DNA from: Anaspis maculata | Taxonomy: Eukaryota; Arthropoda; Insecta; Coleoptera; Scraptiidae | DNA: 64,000 nucleotides | Direction: 5' to 3' | Assembly (NCBI GenBank): GCA_949128115.1 | Contig: OX421966.1 | Coordinates: 57,471,416 to 57,535,415 of the forward strand | Shown: piece after piece, positions 45,699 to 56,107 of the stretch | Layout: every line of letters begins with the position of its first letter | Numbering within the stretch: the first letter of the stretch is position 1 | The notes under the pieces: generated by a model | What the model was told of the DNA's origin: nothing | Database searches by the model: none | Seen by the model: the letters and a program-made list of their open reading frames with translations, nothing else | Program-made: the position numbers and the translations under genes

Positions 45699-47418
45699 AA
45701 GTGCTCACCAATTGAAATGGTCCACCCAAAAAATTCAGTCACATTCAAAGTGACAAAACTCTTGAATAAATAAACTATTTGGACTCGTTTTATGTTTTCT
45801 GATTAGCTCACGGTTTGGATCACAACATGTCGTGGGTCGTTTTTGGTACAGGTGTTTCGTATCAATTATACAGGGCGCTCAATCAGGTACTGCAAAAATT
45901 GAAAACTTTGAACTGGTTCCATTTCACAAGAAATGGTTTTTGGTTTTTCCAAGTGTTTCAGGGAAGTGATCACAGTGATCTCAAAAATGCAACCTTCTGG
46001 TCTGACATTTATATCTATTCCAATTGTTGGTCGATTGTGGAAAATAAGGACTCTTGTTGAAGCTTAGGACTCAGATGAGAAGGCCCAAGGATCGGAACTG
46101 ACTGGAAACAAAAATTTTGGGAAAGCGAAGGAATCAAAAGTAACCTAAACATGAAGCACCCTAGAAATCACGTTCAGGGAAAGAATCAAATACAAATCGA
46201 CTTGCCTTCAAACAGACTTTTATTTCCGAACATTTTGAGGTATTTTCCGATTTCAAGGGATAAAAATTGTCGATGCGGGACCCATTTTACAAATTCACTT
46301 TTCAGAAGATAATATCGAACCTTCCTCGACTGGAAATGCACGTAACCTAGGTAACCTTCTTATTGTCGAATGTTTCCTTCACATTTAAAGAGATAGGCAC
46401 CAGTTCTGATCTTCGTAACTCAGGTTGCGTCTATTTTTAGGTGAAAAACGTCTAGTATGGAACCTTGCACTGCCACTTTTACACACCAAGGGCGCCACAA
46501 CCGTTGGGGGCAAATTCGACAATTTTGACAGCGTTAACGCTTCAGCGACCGACGTCCGTAATTTTATGTCTTGATTTGAAATTTGGATAACCTCTGTTTT
46601 TTTGCTTGACGTCTCCAGTCACTGTCAGTTACTGGTCAAACTACTCAAACTCTCCTGTTTTTCCTGTCGTTACGGCCGCTTCATCAAAGTAGGCGCCCCC
46701 TACAGTAGTGGCGACCTCACGTTGAGTTTTTCAATTGCAAGGCCCCATTCTTCGTTGGAAGCATCCATTTTTGATTTGGACTCATTGCCACAATTTTTGC
46801 CCCATACAAATAGGAAACACTTTGAAATGTTCAGAAAGAATGGTTTGTTTGAAGACAAGTTGTTATTTGTTTAATACCTTCCCTAAACCGGATCTCTAGC
46901 AAGTTTGTCATTTGAGTCACTTTTGATTCAATCCCGTTTCCAGAATTTTCATCTGAAGTGAATTCTGATCCTCGATCCTTCTGACCTGAGCCTTTAGCTT
47001 CAACAAGAGTCCTCATTCTCTAAAATCGGCAATCAGCGAATAAAGTTATTACTGCAAAACTAAAAGGTTACATTTTTGAGATCACCCTGTAATTAAAGCA
47101 GATAGGCAAGAAAAAATTCAAAACGATTCGAGTTATGGTTATAACAACTCCCTTGAAACACTTGGAGAAAACCAAAAACTATTTTTTGTGAAATGGGACC
47201 TGTTCAAACTTTTCCACTTTTGCAGTACCTGATTGAGGGCCCTGTAAAATCAATACAAAACACCTTGTACCAAAAATAGTCCATGACATGTTGTAGTCGA
47301 ATACGTGAGCTAATCAGAAAACATAAAACGATTCAAAATAGTTTATTTATTCAAAAGTTATGACACTTTGAATGTGACTGTATTTTTTTGGGTGGACCAT
47401 TCCAATTGGCGAGCACTT
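45699..47418. mobile_element. 1.72-kb element with ~330-bp inverted arms
   Basis: The left end AAGTGCTCACCAATTGAAAT is mirrored at the right by the complement of CCAATTGGCGAGCACTT. The arms extend about 310-360 bp inward (to about 46,010 and 47,050), including TTCTGATTAGCTCACG / CGTGAGCTAATCAGAA and CAATCAGGTACTGCAAAA / TTTTGCAGTACCTGATTG. The ~1-kb centre has only short frames and no transposase signature. No clear target duplication. A long-TIR, non-autonomous DNA element of unknown superfamily. Confidence 0.8.
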
Positions 47419-47442
47419 TATTTCCGCTGACCGAGAGAGGCC

Positions 47443-48164
47443 TACCTCATATCTACTATGTCAGCATCTGGAAATTTTAACCTGGCTAGCAGAATATCCA
47501 CATAACTCTCATCCTCACCACCAGGGCCGCTATACTTGAATTGTGCGAGAAAAGTCTCTGGGAGTTTTATATAATCCGTACTACACTTCTGTAGCGAAAG
47601 TTGCCTAAAAACCACGATTTTAGGCAACTTTCGCTACATCAGTGTACTGCGGAATGAATTTCACTCTCAGGGACTTTTCTCACACGATTCAGGAATAGCG
47701 GCCCTGATAAGTATTTTGCCCATCGCTTTCTGAATTTCTGGTCACAACTTGCCACAATTCTCGCACGTCGCCGTCCCATCTGATGCCAAAGGATGGCTTC
47801 CGGAAGTTCTGGATGCTGGTAGGTACTTCACTTGGTCTGCGTCGATGAACTCGCCGACCTGCAAGCCCACGTATCACCTCCGCAAAAACCCCAGCTATAT
47901 AGTCAGTGGTGGTGGAGGTCGTAAGGCTCAGGAAAAGACTCTTTTCTCAAATTGCAGATCACAAAGACTATGCTGGTGAATAGGTAGCTTTTCCAGTATG
48001 AGGTCCATGACCATGTGGCCGAATCGTAAAGCTAAAAACTTGTGAATGGTTTGCGTTCCGTATGTCAATCTAACAATAAAAGAACCAGGATCATCCCACT
48101 TCTGATATAATCGGAAAACTCGATCACTGTCCTCTAGACGCGCAAGCTGATTTGAACAACACAT
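47443..48164 (-). pseudogene. Unidentified decayed coding sequence interrupted by a MITE
   Basis: The minus strand opens with a 78-codon frame (47,928-48,164) reading LARLEDSDRVFRLYQKWDD, then a run ending VFS before a stop. About 47,750-47,880 in another frame reads VGEFIDADQVKYL and TATCENCGKL. After the MITE at 47,522-47,706, 47,443-47,521 reads GGEDESYVDILLARLKFPDA, ending at a possible donor GTAGGC. Composition and wording look like protein, but the pieces lie in different frames with stops between them. I do not recognise the family; an old mobile or viral-derived gene is possible but unproven. Confidence 0.4.
47522..47706. mobile_element. 185-bp hairpin MITE
   Basis: The ends CAGGGCCGCTATACTTGAAT and the complement of ATAGCGGCCCTG face each other. 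The centre is a perfect 21-base stem (TAGCGAAAGTTGCCTAAAA side at about 47,593; mirror at about 47,617) around a very short loop. Almost the whole element can fold on itself. The target duplication is unclear. It interrupts the decayed coding sequence around it. Confidence 0.8.
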
Positions 48165-49039
48165 TGTGCTAATACCCTATACGCCCGTCAAAAGGTCGAC
48201 ACCCCTTGTACAAATCCGCTTAGGTTCCTATCACTACTATAGCACTTTGCAGTTTCGCTGCACATATTTAATAAAAGCTGGAAGCAAAGCAAAGAGCGCG
48301 CGCCGAGGATTAATCTCTCCAAACTTTAAACAACATTACGGAACGCTAAAAGGTTTCGAGCTAATAAACAACATCCACCCGAACCCGCTCTTGGATCATT
48401 ATCATTCAAAGATATCACAATACATAACGAAAACACCTAATTGGCTAATCTAAACTTGGTCTAATTAATTTCGTGACGCGCCGCGATCGATCTCTTCCGT
48501 TTCCCGTTGTAGCGTGTTCAGATTCTACGTATACATCTTGGGCGAGTTGGTGTCTTTTCCTTACGTCCGTCGTTCTCCTTTTCCTCTTCTCCTTCTTGCG
48601 TTCCGTGCTGGGGCCTCTTGGAAATGTGATGTGAGCCAGAAGAAAACGCTCGCGCGCGGACATTTAATGGGATATTTCGGGCCAATTAATGTAATTCAAT
48701 TTCGGAAAATCATCGTCGAAATCGTAATATAAATGCAAATTGGCCGGGACCGCGATTCAATTATGCCGGTGTTTTGCCGCCAGAGGGGGCGCTGCGTGTA
48801 CTTTGGAGCTCCACTACTGGTCTGCGGTGTGTTCTTTTCTTCTTTTTTCATGGTCGGCGGAGAGTTGATTTAATGGAATCCATAGTCTGGAATTTGAATG
48901 AACTAACGAAGTCTCGATTCGCCGCAACTTGCTGCGGAAAAACTTGGACGCGTTCTTGAGGCTTCGTCGTGATAGTTTCATTGAGCCGACCAACTATTAG
49001 CATTATTGAGCAGCCAAATTATTTCCTTCCATTTGATGT
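48165..49039. promoter_or_regulatory. Complex noncoding island with a CTCF-like core
   Basis: This stretch is GC-richer and of high complexity, with homeodomain-like TAATTA/TTAATC sites (about 48,310-48,470 and 48,660-48,700). AGGGGGCGC at about 48,784-48,792 fits the insect CTCF core AGRKGGCGC exactly. No exon can be supported. It may be an enhancer or insulator; no target gene is visible. Confidence 0.3.
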
Positions 49040-49331
49040 GTGAGATGCCACTTGGCAGACGTGGAAAGTGCATTAGTATATCCACTTGCAACGACCACAG
49101 AACTGGTTCCTACTCTCGGGCACCAGATTGGTAGCGTCAGCTTTGTAACGGGGAAAAAGGGGGATAGCGGCTTACTTCAAAACTGTTCCCTGCTCGGTCT
49201 CCAGTTTTGTAACGCCCTTCTCTTTCTGACTGGGGTATTTCTGGCTTTCTACTTGGATAAACTCGCGGGTTCTTACTCTTCCCAAATAAATCGATGCGTT
49301 TCTCTTTATTGGGTTTGCTCGGGCGCCACCT
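49040..49331 (-). mobile_element. Leader fragment and primer-binding site of a second LTR element
   Basis: On the minus strand TGGCGCCCGAGC (complement of 49,317-49,328) follows the LTR end by 3 bases and fits a Lys-tRNA primer-binding site. The leader continues to about 49,040, with a GTTACAAAACTGG motif repeated as GTTACAAAGCTGA. No gag or pol follows, so the element is truncated. Confidence 0.65.
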
Positions 49332-49834
49332 TGTTCCACTGCAAGGAATTAAACAAGATTTGAATTTTACTTCAGTATATTGAACACACAACAATATTTT
49401 AAACATCTATCAAAGACAACAATTACCTTTACAATTTACAATATTACCAGAGAGAAATGTGACCGCACCTATACACCCTGTGGGGATCTACCACAACAAC
49501 ACGACTACCGTCAATTATTCAATCTCAGTGCAATGCGCTACTCGTTTGGTGTGAAGCACCGAAAGGTTCCGACCCCGCAACAGTCTAGGGTACTTTTCGT
49601 ATCCGCTCCACCCCGCAACAGTGTAAGGTGGAGTATAGCCTCCTAGAGCAATCCACACAGCAGTCCTCTCCAGGTCAGTCGACCGGTATCCAAGTCCAAG
49701 ACAACTGCGTTATCTGTAGACAGAACACCGGAGAGTGCATCACGAGGACCACTCGCAGGACGCGGCGTTAACACGAAGGGACATCCACACAGTCGCCAGC
49801 TTCAGGTCAATGTCGCGGTATCAGAAGCTTAGGA

Positions 49835-49956
49835 CAACGATCAGGTTGTTATCCACAGCTTCGACGCCGCTAATCACCCACGAAGGTGGCCTATTATTTT
49901 GATTATCAATCAAATAATTTACATAAAGATTGAGTGTTCACATTCCATACATTTAT
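49835..49956. repeat. 122-bp direct repeat, left copy, beside SINE
   Basis: Starts CAACGATCAGGTTGTTATCC and is identical over 122 bp to 50,170-50,291. The two copies flank a SINE of about 213 bp. Such a long flanking duplication is far beyond usual LINE-mediated target duplications (about 5-20 bp). Confidence 0.9.
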
Positions 49957-50169
49957 CAAAAAAAGGTTAAAAAAAAAAAAGGTTTGTTTTCCTCCTTATC
50001 GGCACTTCTTGTGCCATAGGAGTTTGCTGCATTTTATTGAGTAAAGAAGTACAATTTGAAAAATTCTGTTTAAACAGCACAAGACCCAGACCTCCTGTCC
50101 GGGAATTGAACCCGGGAGCTCCGCTTGCCGAGCGAACACGCAGCCCACTCGACTAGCGGGCCGTCTCGT
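49957..50169 (-). mobile_element. tRNA-derived SINE, minus strand
   Basis: On the minus strand the head has A box TAGTCGAGTGG (50,145-50,155) and B box GGTTCAATTCC (50,102-50,112) with a well-paired T arm. The 5' and 3' acceptor sequences do not pair, so it is not a tRNA gene. The body includes AATAAA and a tail of pyrimidine/T runs on the plus strand's complement (49,957-49,981). It differs in sequence from the SINE at 7,271. Confidence 0.8.
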
Positions 50170-50291
50170 CAACGATCAGGTTGTTATCCACAGCTTCGAC
50201 GCCGCTAATCACCCACGAAGGTGGCCTATTATTTTGATTATCAATCAAATAATTTACATAAAGATTGAGTGTTCACATTCCATACATTTAT
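50170..50291. repeat. 122-bp direct repeat, right copy
   Basis: Identical partner of 49,835-49,956. Together with the SINE it makes a 335-bp offset between copies. Confidence 0.9.
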
Positions 50292-50390
50292 ATCCCGCTG
50301 GTGCTTTAGTTTTGAACTTATAGACTTATCCAGCAGCTCTATTCCACGCTGGGCTAAATAACTTCACGCAAATCTGCAATCAGGTGTACA

Positions 50391-50816
50391 ATAATTTATC
50401 GCGGTCGGTCAGCCTCTAATTAAGCAGCCTACAAAAAATGATGTTATGTTCCTTTATGTCTTAGAGCGTAGTCGAAGCGACACTGAATTTTTGGCACAGT
50501 TCAAGGGGTTCTCTTTTTGAAAACTCAATCTTGATGCTCTTGATTGATTGTAAACTCCTTGTCGTGCAAAAAGGGTTAAATCTTTTACTCTATGGGGAAA
50601 GATGACGCGTGATCGAGATTTTCGCCCAGATTTAATTTGCATAAATACTGCTAGTGCTTTGTCTCAAGCTGATAGAGTCTACAAAATCATACTCTGAAGG
50701 TTCGAGATCATATTCCAGATCTTTTCAAAAGGGTGTCTGAGGTTTTTATTCTTTTTCTGGTGCCTTGAAGGTGGCTGAAAACAGGTATTTAAAAGCTCAC
50801 AGCAACTACAGGTCAT
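50391..50816. other. No supported gene
   Basis: No exon, RNA gene or repeat recognised; the short minus frame at 50,454-50,642 is featureless. Confidence 0.4.
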
Positions 50817-51095
50817 TGAGGCCCAACTGCACCGCTAACACTTAACCTTGAAGTGAAGCTTCACTGGTGCTTAACTTTTAAGCACACTGCACCGTCAACA
50901 AACTGTGGCTTAGGGATGCTTAAGCTTTGCCTAAAATAAGCCCAAAGTGTGGTACGGCTTGGCCACCACTTATCAACATTTGAGATCATATGCAGCTATG
51001 CGTGCATAAAAAAATGAACAATATTGTAAATAACGATATCCCAATTATTTATTCAACTACAAGTACAACATATTATCGTAGAACTATAACCATAA

Positions 51096-51480
51096 CTAAA
51101 AATAGTTCGAAAAGTTCAACGAGGGAGTGACATCAGTGCAAAGAGTTCCCATCACACTGATGGCATTTCCTCGTTGAATTGCAAGTGATGGTCTTTCTCT
51201 AAACCAGGAGCCCTCTTTGTGATTTCCGGTGGCTTCTACCAACTTAAGTCTGATGTCTCGAATAAACGCTCGCGCACTTGGACCAAAATAGCCAAAAGTC
51301 TCGATGGCGATTGAGATGAGTAAATACTCATTTGACAGGACGCTGTATTCAATCCTTTTTTTTGGCCTCAGCCTTCTCAGCCGCCGCGCCTGCGCCTGGG
51401 CATATGGCAGTGCTGGATAAGTATATGGCATTCTGAGTCCAGAGCGATATATAGAATCCACTCAAGAATAAAATAAAAAT
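51096..51480 (-). pseudogene. C-terminal fragment of a retrotransposon polyprotein
   Basis: The minus-strand frame reads LRRLRPKKRIEYSVLS, then ISIAIETFGYFGPSARAF and ERPSLAIQRGNAISVMGT. The pattern of an Ala/Lys-rich segment followed by an IAxET-G...Q-R-SxAIQRGNA...GT region is familiar from the ends of reverse-transcriptase polyproteins of non-LTR-like elements in many invertebrates. The Ala/Lys-rich part (AAAEKAEAKKK, about 51,350-51,385) is in another frame, so there is a shift at the A-run near 51,356. No reverse transcriptase domain is present. Confidence 0.6.
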
Positions 51481-51594
51481 ATTAAAAAAATTTTGTGACG
51501 TTATTTTTGGGAATATCAAGGTGTAGGACCTCGCTTCCCTCTCTTTTCGTAAGTCAAAATGATTTTGTGGAATTATCAATTTATGATATAATAA

Positions 51595-51880
51595 TCAGTG
51601 ATATTATCAACCACTGGATGTGCACTGAACTTCTATCTGACATACAGGATGATTCATGAATGTCAAGAATTCATTTTTCTCCAAAAACGTCAATAAAATT
51701 TCATCTATGGCAACAAAAAGAGTCATATGTTATTCTCAGCTATTTGGGGGACCAATGGAATATTTTAGATATACATAGTTGTAGAAAACTGGATTTTTGT
51801 GATTCACGACTCACCCTGTTCCGTGAACAGAAATTCACTGCACACCCACTGGTTGATAATTTCCACTGATAAGTCTACCA
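51595..51880. mobile_element. Small foldback element with about 75-bp outer arms
   Basis: The core 51,644-51,819 has ends ACAGGATGATTCATGAAT and the complement of ATTCACGACTCACCCTGT. Outside it the inverted similarity continues: CAACCACTGGATGTGCACTG on the left against CAGTGCACACCCACTGGTTG-like sequence on the right. Related fragments lie at 3,330-3,410, 9,566-9,732 and about 63,880. No coding capacity. Confidence 0.65.
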
Positions 51881-52596
51881 CGAACAGTTCGCATCAAAAC
51901 CACTTTGAATATTGAAAAAAAAAGAGGAAGAGGTTCCACCCTTTTGCTTCCCCCCCCTTCTCCCTATATCTTCAAAAATAAACGTAATTAATTATTATTT
52001 ACATTTTTCCTGTGCTCTTGGGTGGATTTTATATACCGCTATGGACTCGGAATGCGATACTTTTAAGACCCCAGGAAATTTTCAGAAAATTCTGTTTATT
52101 ACTCTTGTTGATGATTTAAAGTATTTCAATTCAAATCTATTCCATTGGTCAAGCAGCTCTGGGAGTTCGTCATTACACTTCCCTGTGCAAAATGCCAGTA
52201 ACCTCAAACTATTGACGGTCCACACCGGGCGTTTTCCATTTACCGACACAAGTCACTTGTGTCGACACAAATGCGTTCCATTCAATCTGTGTTCCTTTGT
52301 GTCATCGACACAAACCGACACAAATGTTTCAAATGGAAAGAGTCCACTACTCTGTGATTGACACTGTTACCAATCTGTGTGACAAAAAAGGCGAGGGAAA
52401 TTCAAAAACAATCAACTTCAATGGCTGAAAATTGAATTTCCTCAAGGTTTGAAACTTTGCTAAAGCTGAACCATGGCTTGGCTAAGCTTTACTTAAGCTA
52501 AATCGGTGCAGTGAACTCATGGCTCTTAGGTGAACCTTAAATTAAGCTGAGCTTACTGAAGTAGAGATTGAGGGATGAGCGGTGCAGTTGGGCCTA

Positions 52597-53079
52597 AATC
52601 TGTTTGACGCTTCCTATCTATGGCTGTTCGAAATATCAAGGACAATACCTACTATCATTTAATAAACAAAACCATTACTTTAAACCCCATTCAAACAATT
52701 ATCATTTGATTACAATGGAAATGAGACTTGCCTCATTGTTTTCTTTTCTCGTCACTGATACACTACAACCATTAGCAATGGTTTTAGTACTCTCGTTAAT
52801 TTCTTCTTGATAAATATTAATTTTCTCATCACACACATCTGCCGTTGTCGAATACTACGACGCCAATCCTCCTTCCCACATCCCCGTGTTTTTTGGACCG
52901 ATTCTTTCTTGCTCCATCTCTTCTCACGTCTAAACCCCTGGCCTGCAAAACCGATGCGCCGGCATGCGTTTCCTGACTCCACATCACCCCGTGTGCAATT
53001 TCGTCACTTCCCAATTCCGTCCGTAATTCTAATTTATTCCTACATATGTATTTAATTCCCGTTCATTTATATAATTCCA
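52597..53079. other. No supported gene
   Basis: Open frames on both strands are short and unsupported by splice sites or motifs. Confidence 0.4.
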
Positions 53080-53681
53080 AGCCGCCGGTCAACTTTTATA
53101 TGGAGGGGAACATCTAAAACATACATTGGCAAAGGACCCCGCACGTTTTCTATGAAAAAGTGGTTTCGGTGAATTGCTGCACCGTGCACTGCACAATGGG
53201 GAAATTGCTCAAAAAAATCTAAACCAATGATATCGGGTGTTATTGAGGGGGTAGAGGGTCTAAATTGAGAAAACAGTGGAGTTCTGGAACTTCCAGTTTA
53301 TCTAGGAAGATCTGGGCGAATGACAAAATGATAATACAACCAATGTGAATAAGGACTGAGTTCATCGTTTCTCGATCATCCTCACCCCTTACCCAGGTAC
53401 CTGGGTACAACCATTATGATACTTACCCACAACCACAATGAGGGCTCATGAAGGGGGTGGGGGGTGGAATCGAAACTTGCAACAGCATTATTATTTACAG
53501 TTCTCGAGAAGCTCTCCACGGTTCTGTGTGCTGTCCATCATATAGCTTGTGTCAAAAAGAAAAAAAAAACTGTCTGGACTATCTTTTTTTAAATAAACAT
53601 AAATCCTGATTGATTCAGTGGGATTCCAAAAATAGATTGATATTGGAAGTTAGGCTCAATTTTTCAGATCTGAATTTTCTA

Positions 53682-54453
53682 GAGGGTCTTTCAATAAGAG
53701 TGAAAGAACTTTGATAAGAATTTACTGTCATTTTTTGACATAAATACTCAGTAAGGGGTGTTTTTTTTAATCTGGCGTCGAAGTGTGCTGTGCTCTAGCC
53801 AAATTCGTCTGCATTCGGCCAGAGCAGAGCACACTTCGACGCCAGATTTGAAAAACAACCGTTATATCTTACAAAATCATCTTCTTCCAACAAGACGGGG
53901 CTACGTGCCACACAGCAGGATTATTATTTCGTATGGATTTAGTACATTGCACAATAAAGAAAGAAAAATGTATAAAAAGTATAAATAAATGATGGGTAAA
54001 TTGGTGAAAAATCAAAGAAGCAGGAGAAACCTTGGGACTTGTTGGCCGAAAACTTCCAAGGAAGAACAATTTCGCGGAACGGCGATTTCAATTGGGCAGC
54101 GAGATCTTGCGATAATACGTCCCTGGACTTTTTTCTGTGGGGGTATGTGAAGTTCCTGGTAGAATAAGCCACAACCATACAAGAACAAGTCTAGAACCAT
54201 TGAAGCCCTGGGGGACAATATTGTGCGTGTTATTACTGAAATATAGCCCGATATCTGCCGGAAAGTTATTACAAATTGAACTTCCCGTCTGCACCCCGTT
54301 AGACAAAGTCGAGGAGGCCATTTACTAGATGTTATTTTCCACACATAATGTTGAAAACTTTTCTTTAACATAGAGTCAATTAGATATCGTTAACCCAAAC
54401 ATAATTTGTTTAATTCCAATTTGAAGTTCTATGACTCTTATTGAAAGACCCTA
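53682..54453 (+). mobile_element. Dead mariner-type transposon, 772 bp, with transposase remains
   Basis: The ends share GGGTCTTTCAATAAGAGT as inverted repeats, with TA duplications at 53,680-53,681 and 54,454-54,455. Plus-strand frames recall the C-terminal half of mariner transposases: QDGATCHTAG (about 53,890-53,925), then about 54,040-54,165 reading FQGRTISRNGDFNWAARSC and LDFFLWGYVKF. The family's SRNGDxxWPPRSCDLTPLDFFLWGYVK block is therefore recognisable. Stops and frameshifts, plus loss of the N-terminal half, make it non-functional. A small hairpin element is inserted near its left end. Confidence 0.85.
53757..53861. mobile_element. Hairpin mini-element of about 105 bp inside the mariner relic
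   Basis: 32-base arms at 53,769-53,800 and 53,817-53,848 (AATCTGGCGTCGAAGTGTGC at the base) pair with two mismatches around a 16-base loop. Weaker pairing of T/A-runs extends the stem to about 53,757 and 53,861. It is likely a tiny MITE. A precursor-like stem of this size could also yield small RNAs if transcribed. Confidence 0.65.
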
Positions 54454-56107
54454 TATATGAATTTAAAGTTTCGGAATTTCTTCCTTTTTCTAGATTTTGA
54501 CCACTGTCCCCTCAGTTGGTAACCATCTCAATTTATAGATTCAGATTCTTTTCAATTACTTCTCGACGAGCTTCTCCATTACCCTTTTCCTGGAATGCTA
54601 ATTCCTTCACTGGATCTCGACCCCCGCCCCCTCGATAATTACTCCAATTTACAACTTATATTTTTTTCATTATTCAACTTAATTTGAGCCAGTTTCATGA
54701 ATTTTAAAATGCTTAAGACAAATTCTTATTTGAGAAAGGACCTGGACTAGGACTAGGACCTGGCTGTAGGCAGAATAAATTATGGTGGGTGGGAAAAGGG
54801 ATGGTCGAGAAATGGAGAACTCAATCCTTATGCAAATTGGTTTTATTATCATTTTGTCATTCACCCAGATCAATTTCTAGATGAACTGTAAGGTCCAGAA
54901 TTTCATTGTTGTTTTGATTTCGACCCTCTACCTCCTCAAAGACACCAGAACTCATTGGTTTAGATTTTTTTGAATTATTTTCCCAATAATGTGAACGCAA
55001 GTTTCGGAATGTTACTCCGTTCCCTTGATTTTGACCCCCAGCCCCCTTTAGAATAACCCCCAAATAATGGTTTTATATTTTCCAAAATTATTTCTCGATT
55101 ATTATTCTGTTCAGATTTTATAAGAATGAAAAAAATCTGAATTTCAATTTATTTTCTCAATTTCGACCCCCAACCCCCTTGATAATTACCGCAATTCACA
55201 ACTTGAGTTTTTTTAAATATTTTTCCCATGATCATGAGTTTGATTGAACCCGTTTCATGAATTTCAAAAGATTTGAGTCTATTCCTAATTTTGGCCTTAT
55301 TAGGGGTGTAGGGGAAAAACTGTTCATAGGAGGGGTCCAATTTTTCAGGAATATATTTCTTGAATCAAGATTTACAACATATAAAAAATTTAGCCAAATT
55401 CACTGAAACCACTTTTTCATAGAAAACGTGCGGGGTTATATCTTTATTCCCCTCGCCCCCGCCCACCTAAACTTTGAAATTTCAAATGACACCACCTATT
55501 TTGCGGTAGATCAAATTCAACAGAATTGAATTTTCTTTCTGAAAAAATATTTATAACGTTTTTAACCCCACTCGCCTTTTTCCTAAAACTCTTTGAATGT
55601 CCAATTTAATATTCTCCACCTCTCAATTCTGTTCAATGCAATCAACGTCTTCCTGTACAGCATCGAAAGAGAAAGTTTTCCGTGGAAAAAGTGCCACCCA
55701 AATTCACCCCTCCGCTCCCCGCACCTCACGTCAAGAATTCAAAATGACAATGCCCTCTTTGTGATACATCAAATTGATGAAAATTGAATTCTTCTCCCAA
55801 GCAAAATTCTTTCGAAATGTTTAAAAAACCCCGTTTTCCTCCTAAAATACTCCCAATGTATGTTTTAGATGTTTGTCCGCCTCGGTATGAAAATTATTGA
55901 CCTGTTTTTGCTCGAAAAAATATTGACTTGGAATCGCGAGTTATTGCAGGTGGATAGTTATCAAATAATCACCCGGTATTTCAGATATTTGAGCGTATAA
56001 ATAATAATTCAGATTGATGTTTTGGAATTCTGATTTTTATAACAAAAATATATCAAATCTGCTAGGACTATTTCTTAGAGAGTTTGGCAAATGGTACACA
56101 TCAAAAA

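Larger units (their letters stand above)
49332..50390 (-). repeat. LTR of a truncated LTR retrotransposon, disrupted by SINE and duplication
   Basis: The plus strand runs from TGTTCCACTG to CAGGTGTACA, giving TG...CA ends and bordering a primer-binding site on its left. Length is 1,059 bp, or about 724 bp once the SINE and the extra 122-bp copy are removed. It is the 5' LTR of a minus-strand element; its partner LTR is not in the window. The right end is inferred from the terminal dinucleotide only. Confidence 0.55.
50822..52593. mobile_element. 1.77-kb inverted-repeat element, PIF/Harbinger-like ends
   Basis: The ends GGCCCAACTGCACCGCT and AGCGGTGCAGTTGGGCC are exact mirrors, bordered by TGA on the left and TAA on the right, close to the TWA duplication of PIF/Harbinger. 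Subterminal DNA repeats short TGCACCG and TTAAGCTT-like blocks on both sides (50,850-50,970 and 52,440-52,590). No Harbinger nuclease is encoded. The inside holds a retroelement fragment and a smaller foldback element, so it is a composite of nested insertions. Confidence 0.75.
53080..55985. mobile_element. Long foldback element (2.9 kb), family shared across 53-63 kb
   Basis: ACATCTAAAACATACATTGG (about 53,110) is mirrored by CCAATGTATGTTTTAGATGT (about 55,853). GCACGTTTTCTATGAAAAAG (about 53,140) is mirrored near 55,410. The right arm has about 400 bp of extra subterminal DNA missing from the left arm. Interior text such as AATGACACCACC and TACATCAAATTGA recurs in the elements at 57.3-60.4 and 61.65-62.75 kb. 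A dead mariner copy is nested inside. The outer limits are approximate. Confidence 0.65.

Noticed and set aside
50100..50166. Possible tRNA gene on the minus strand
   Set aside because: The T arm pairs, but the acceptor ends do not. The block is part of a SINE.
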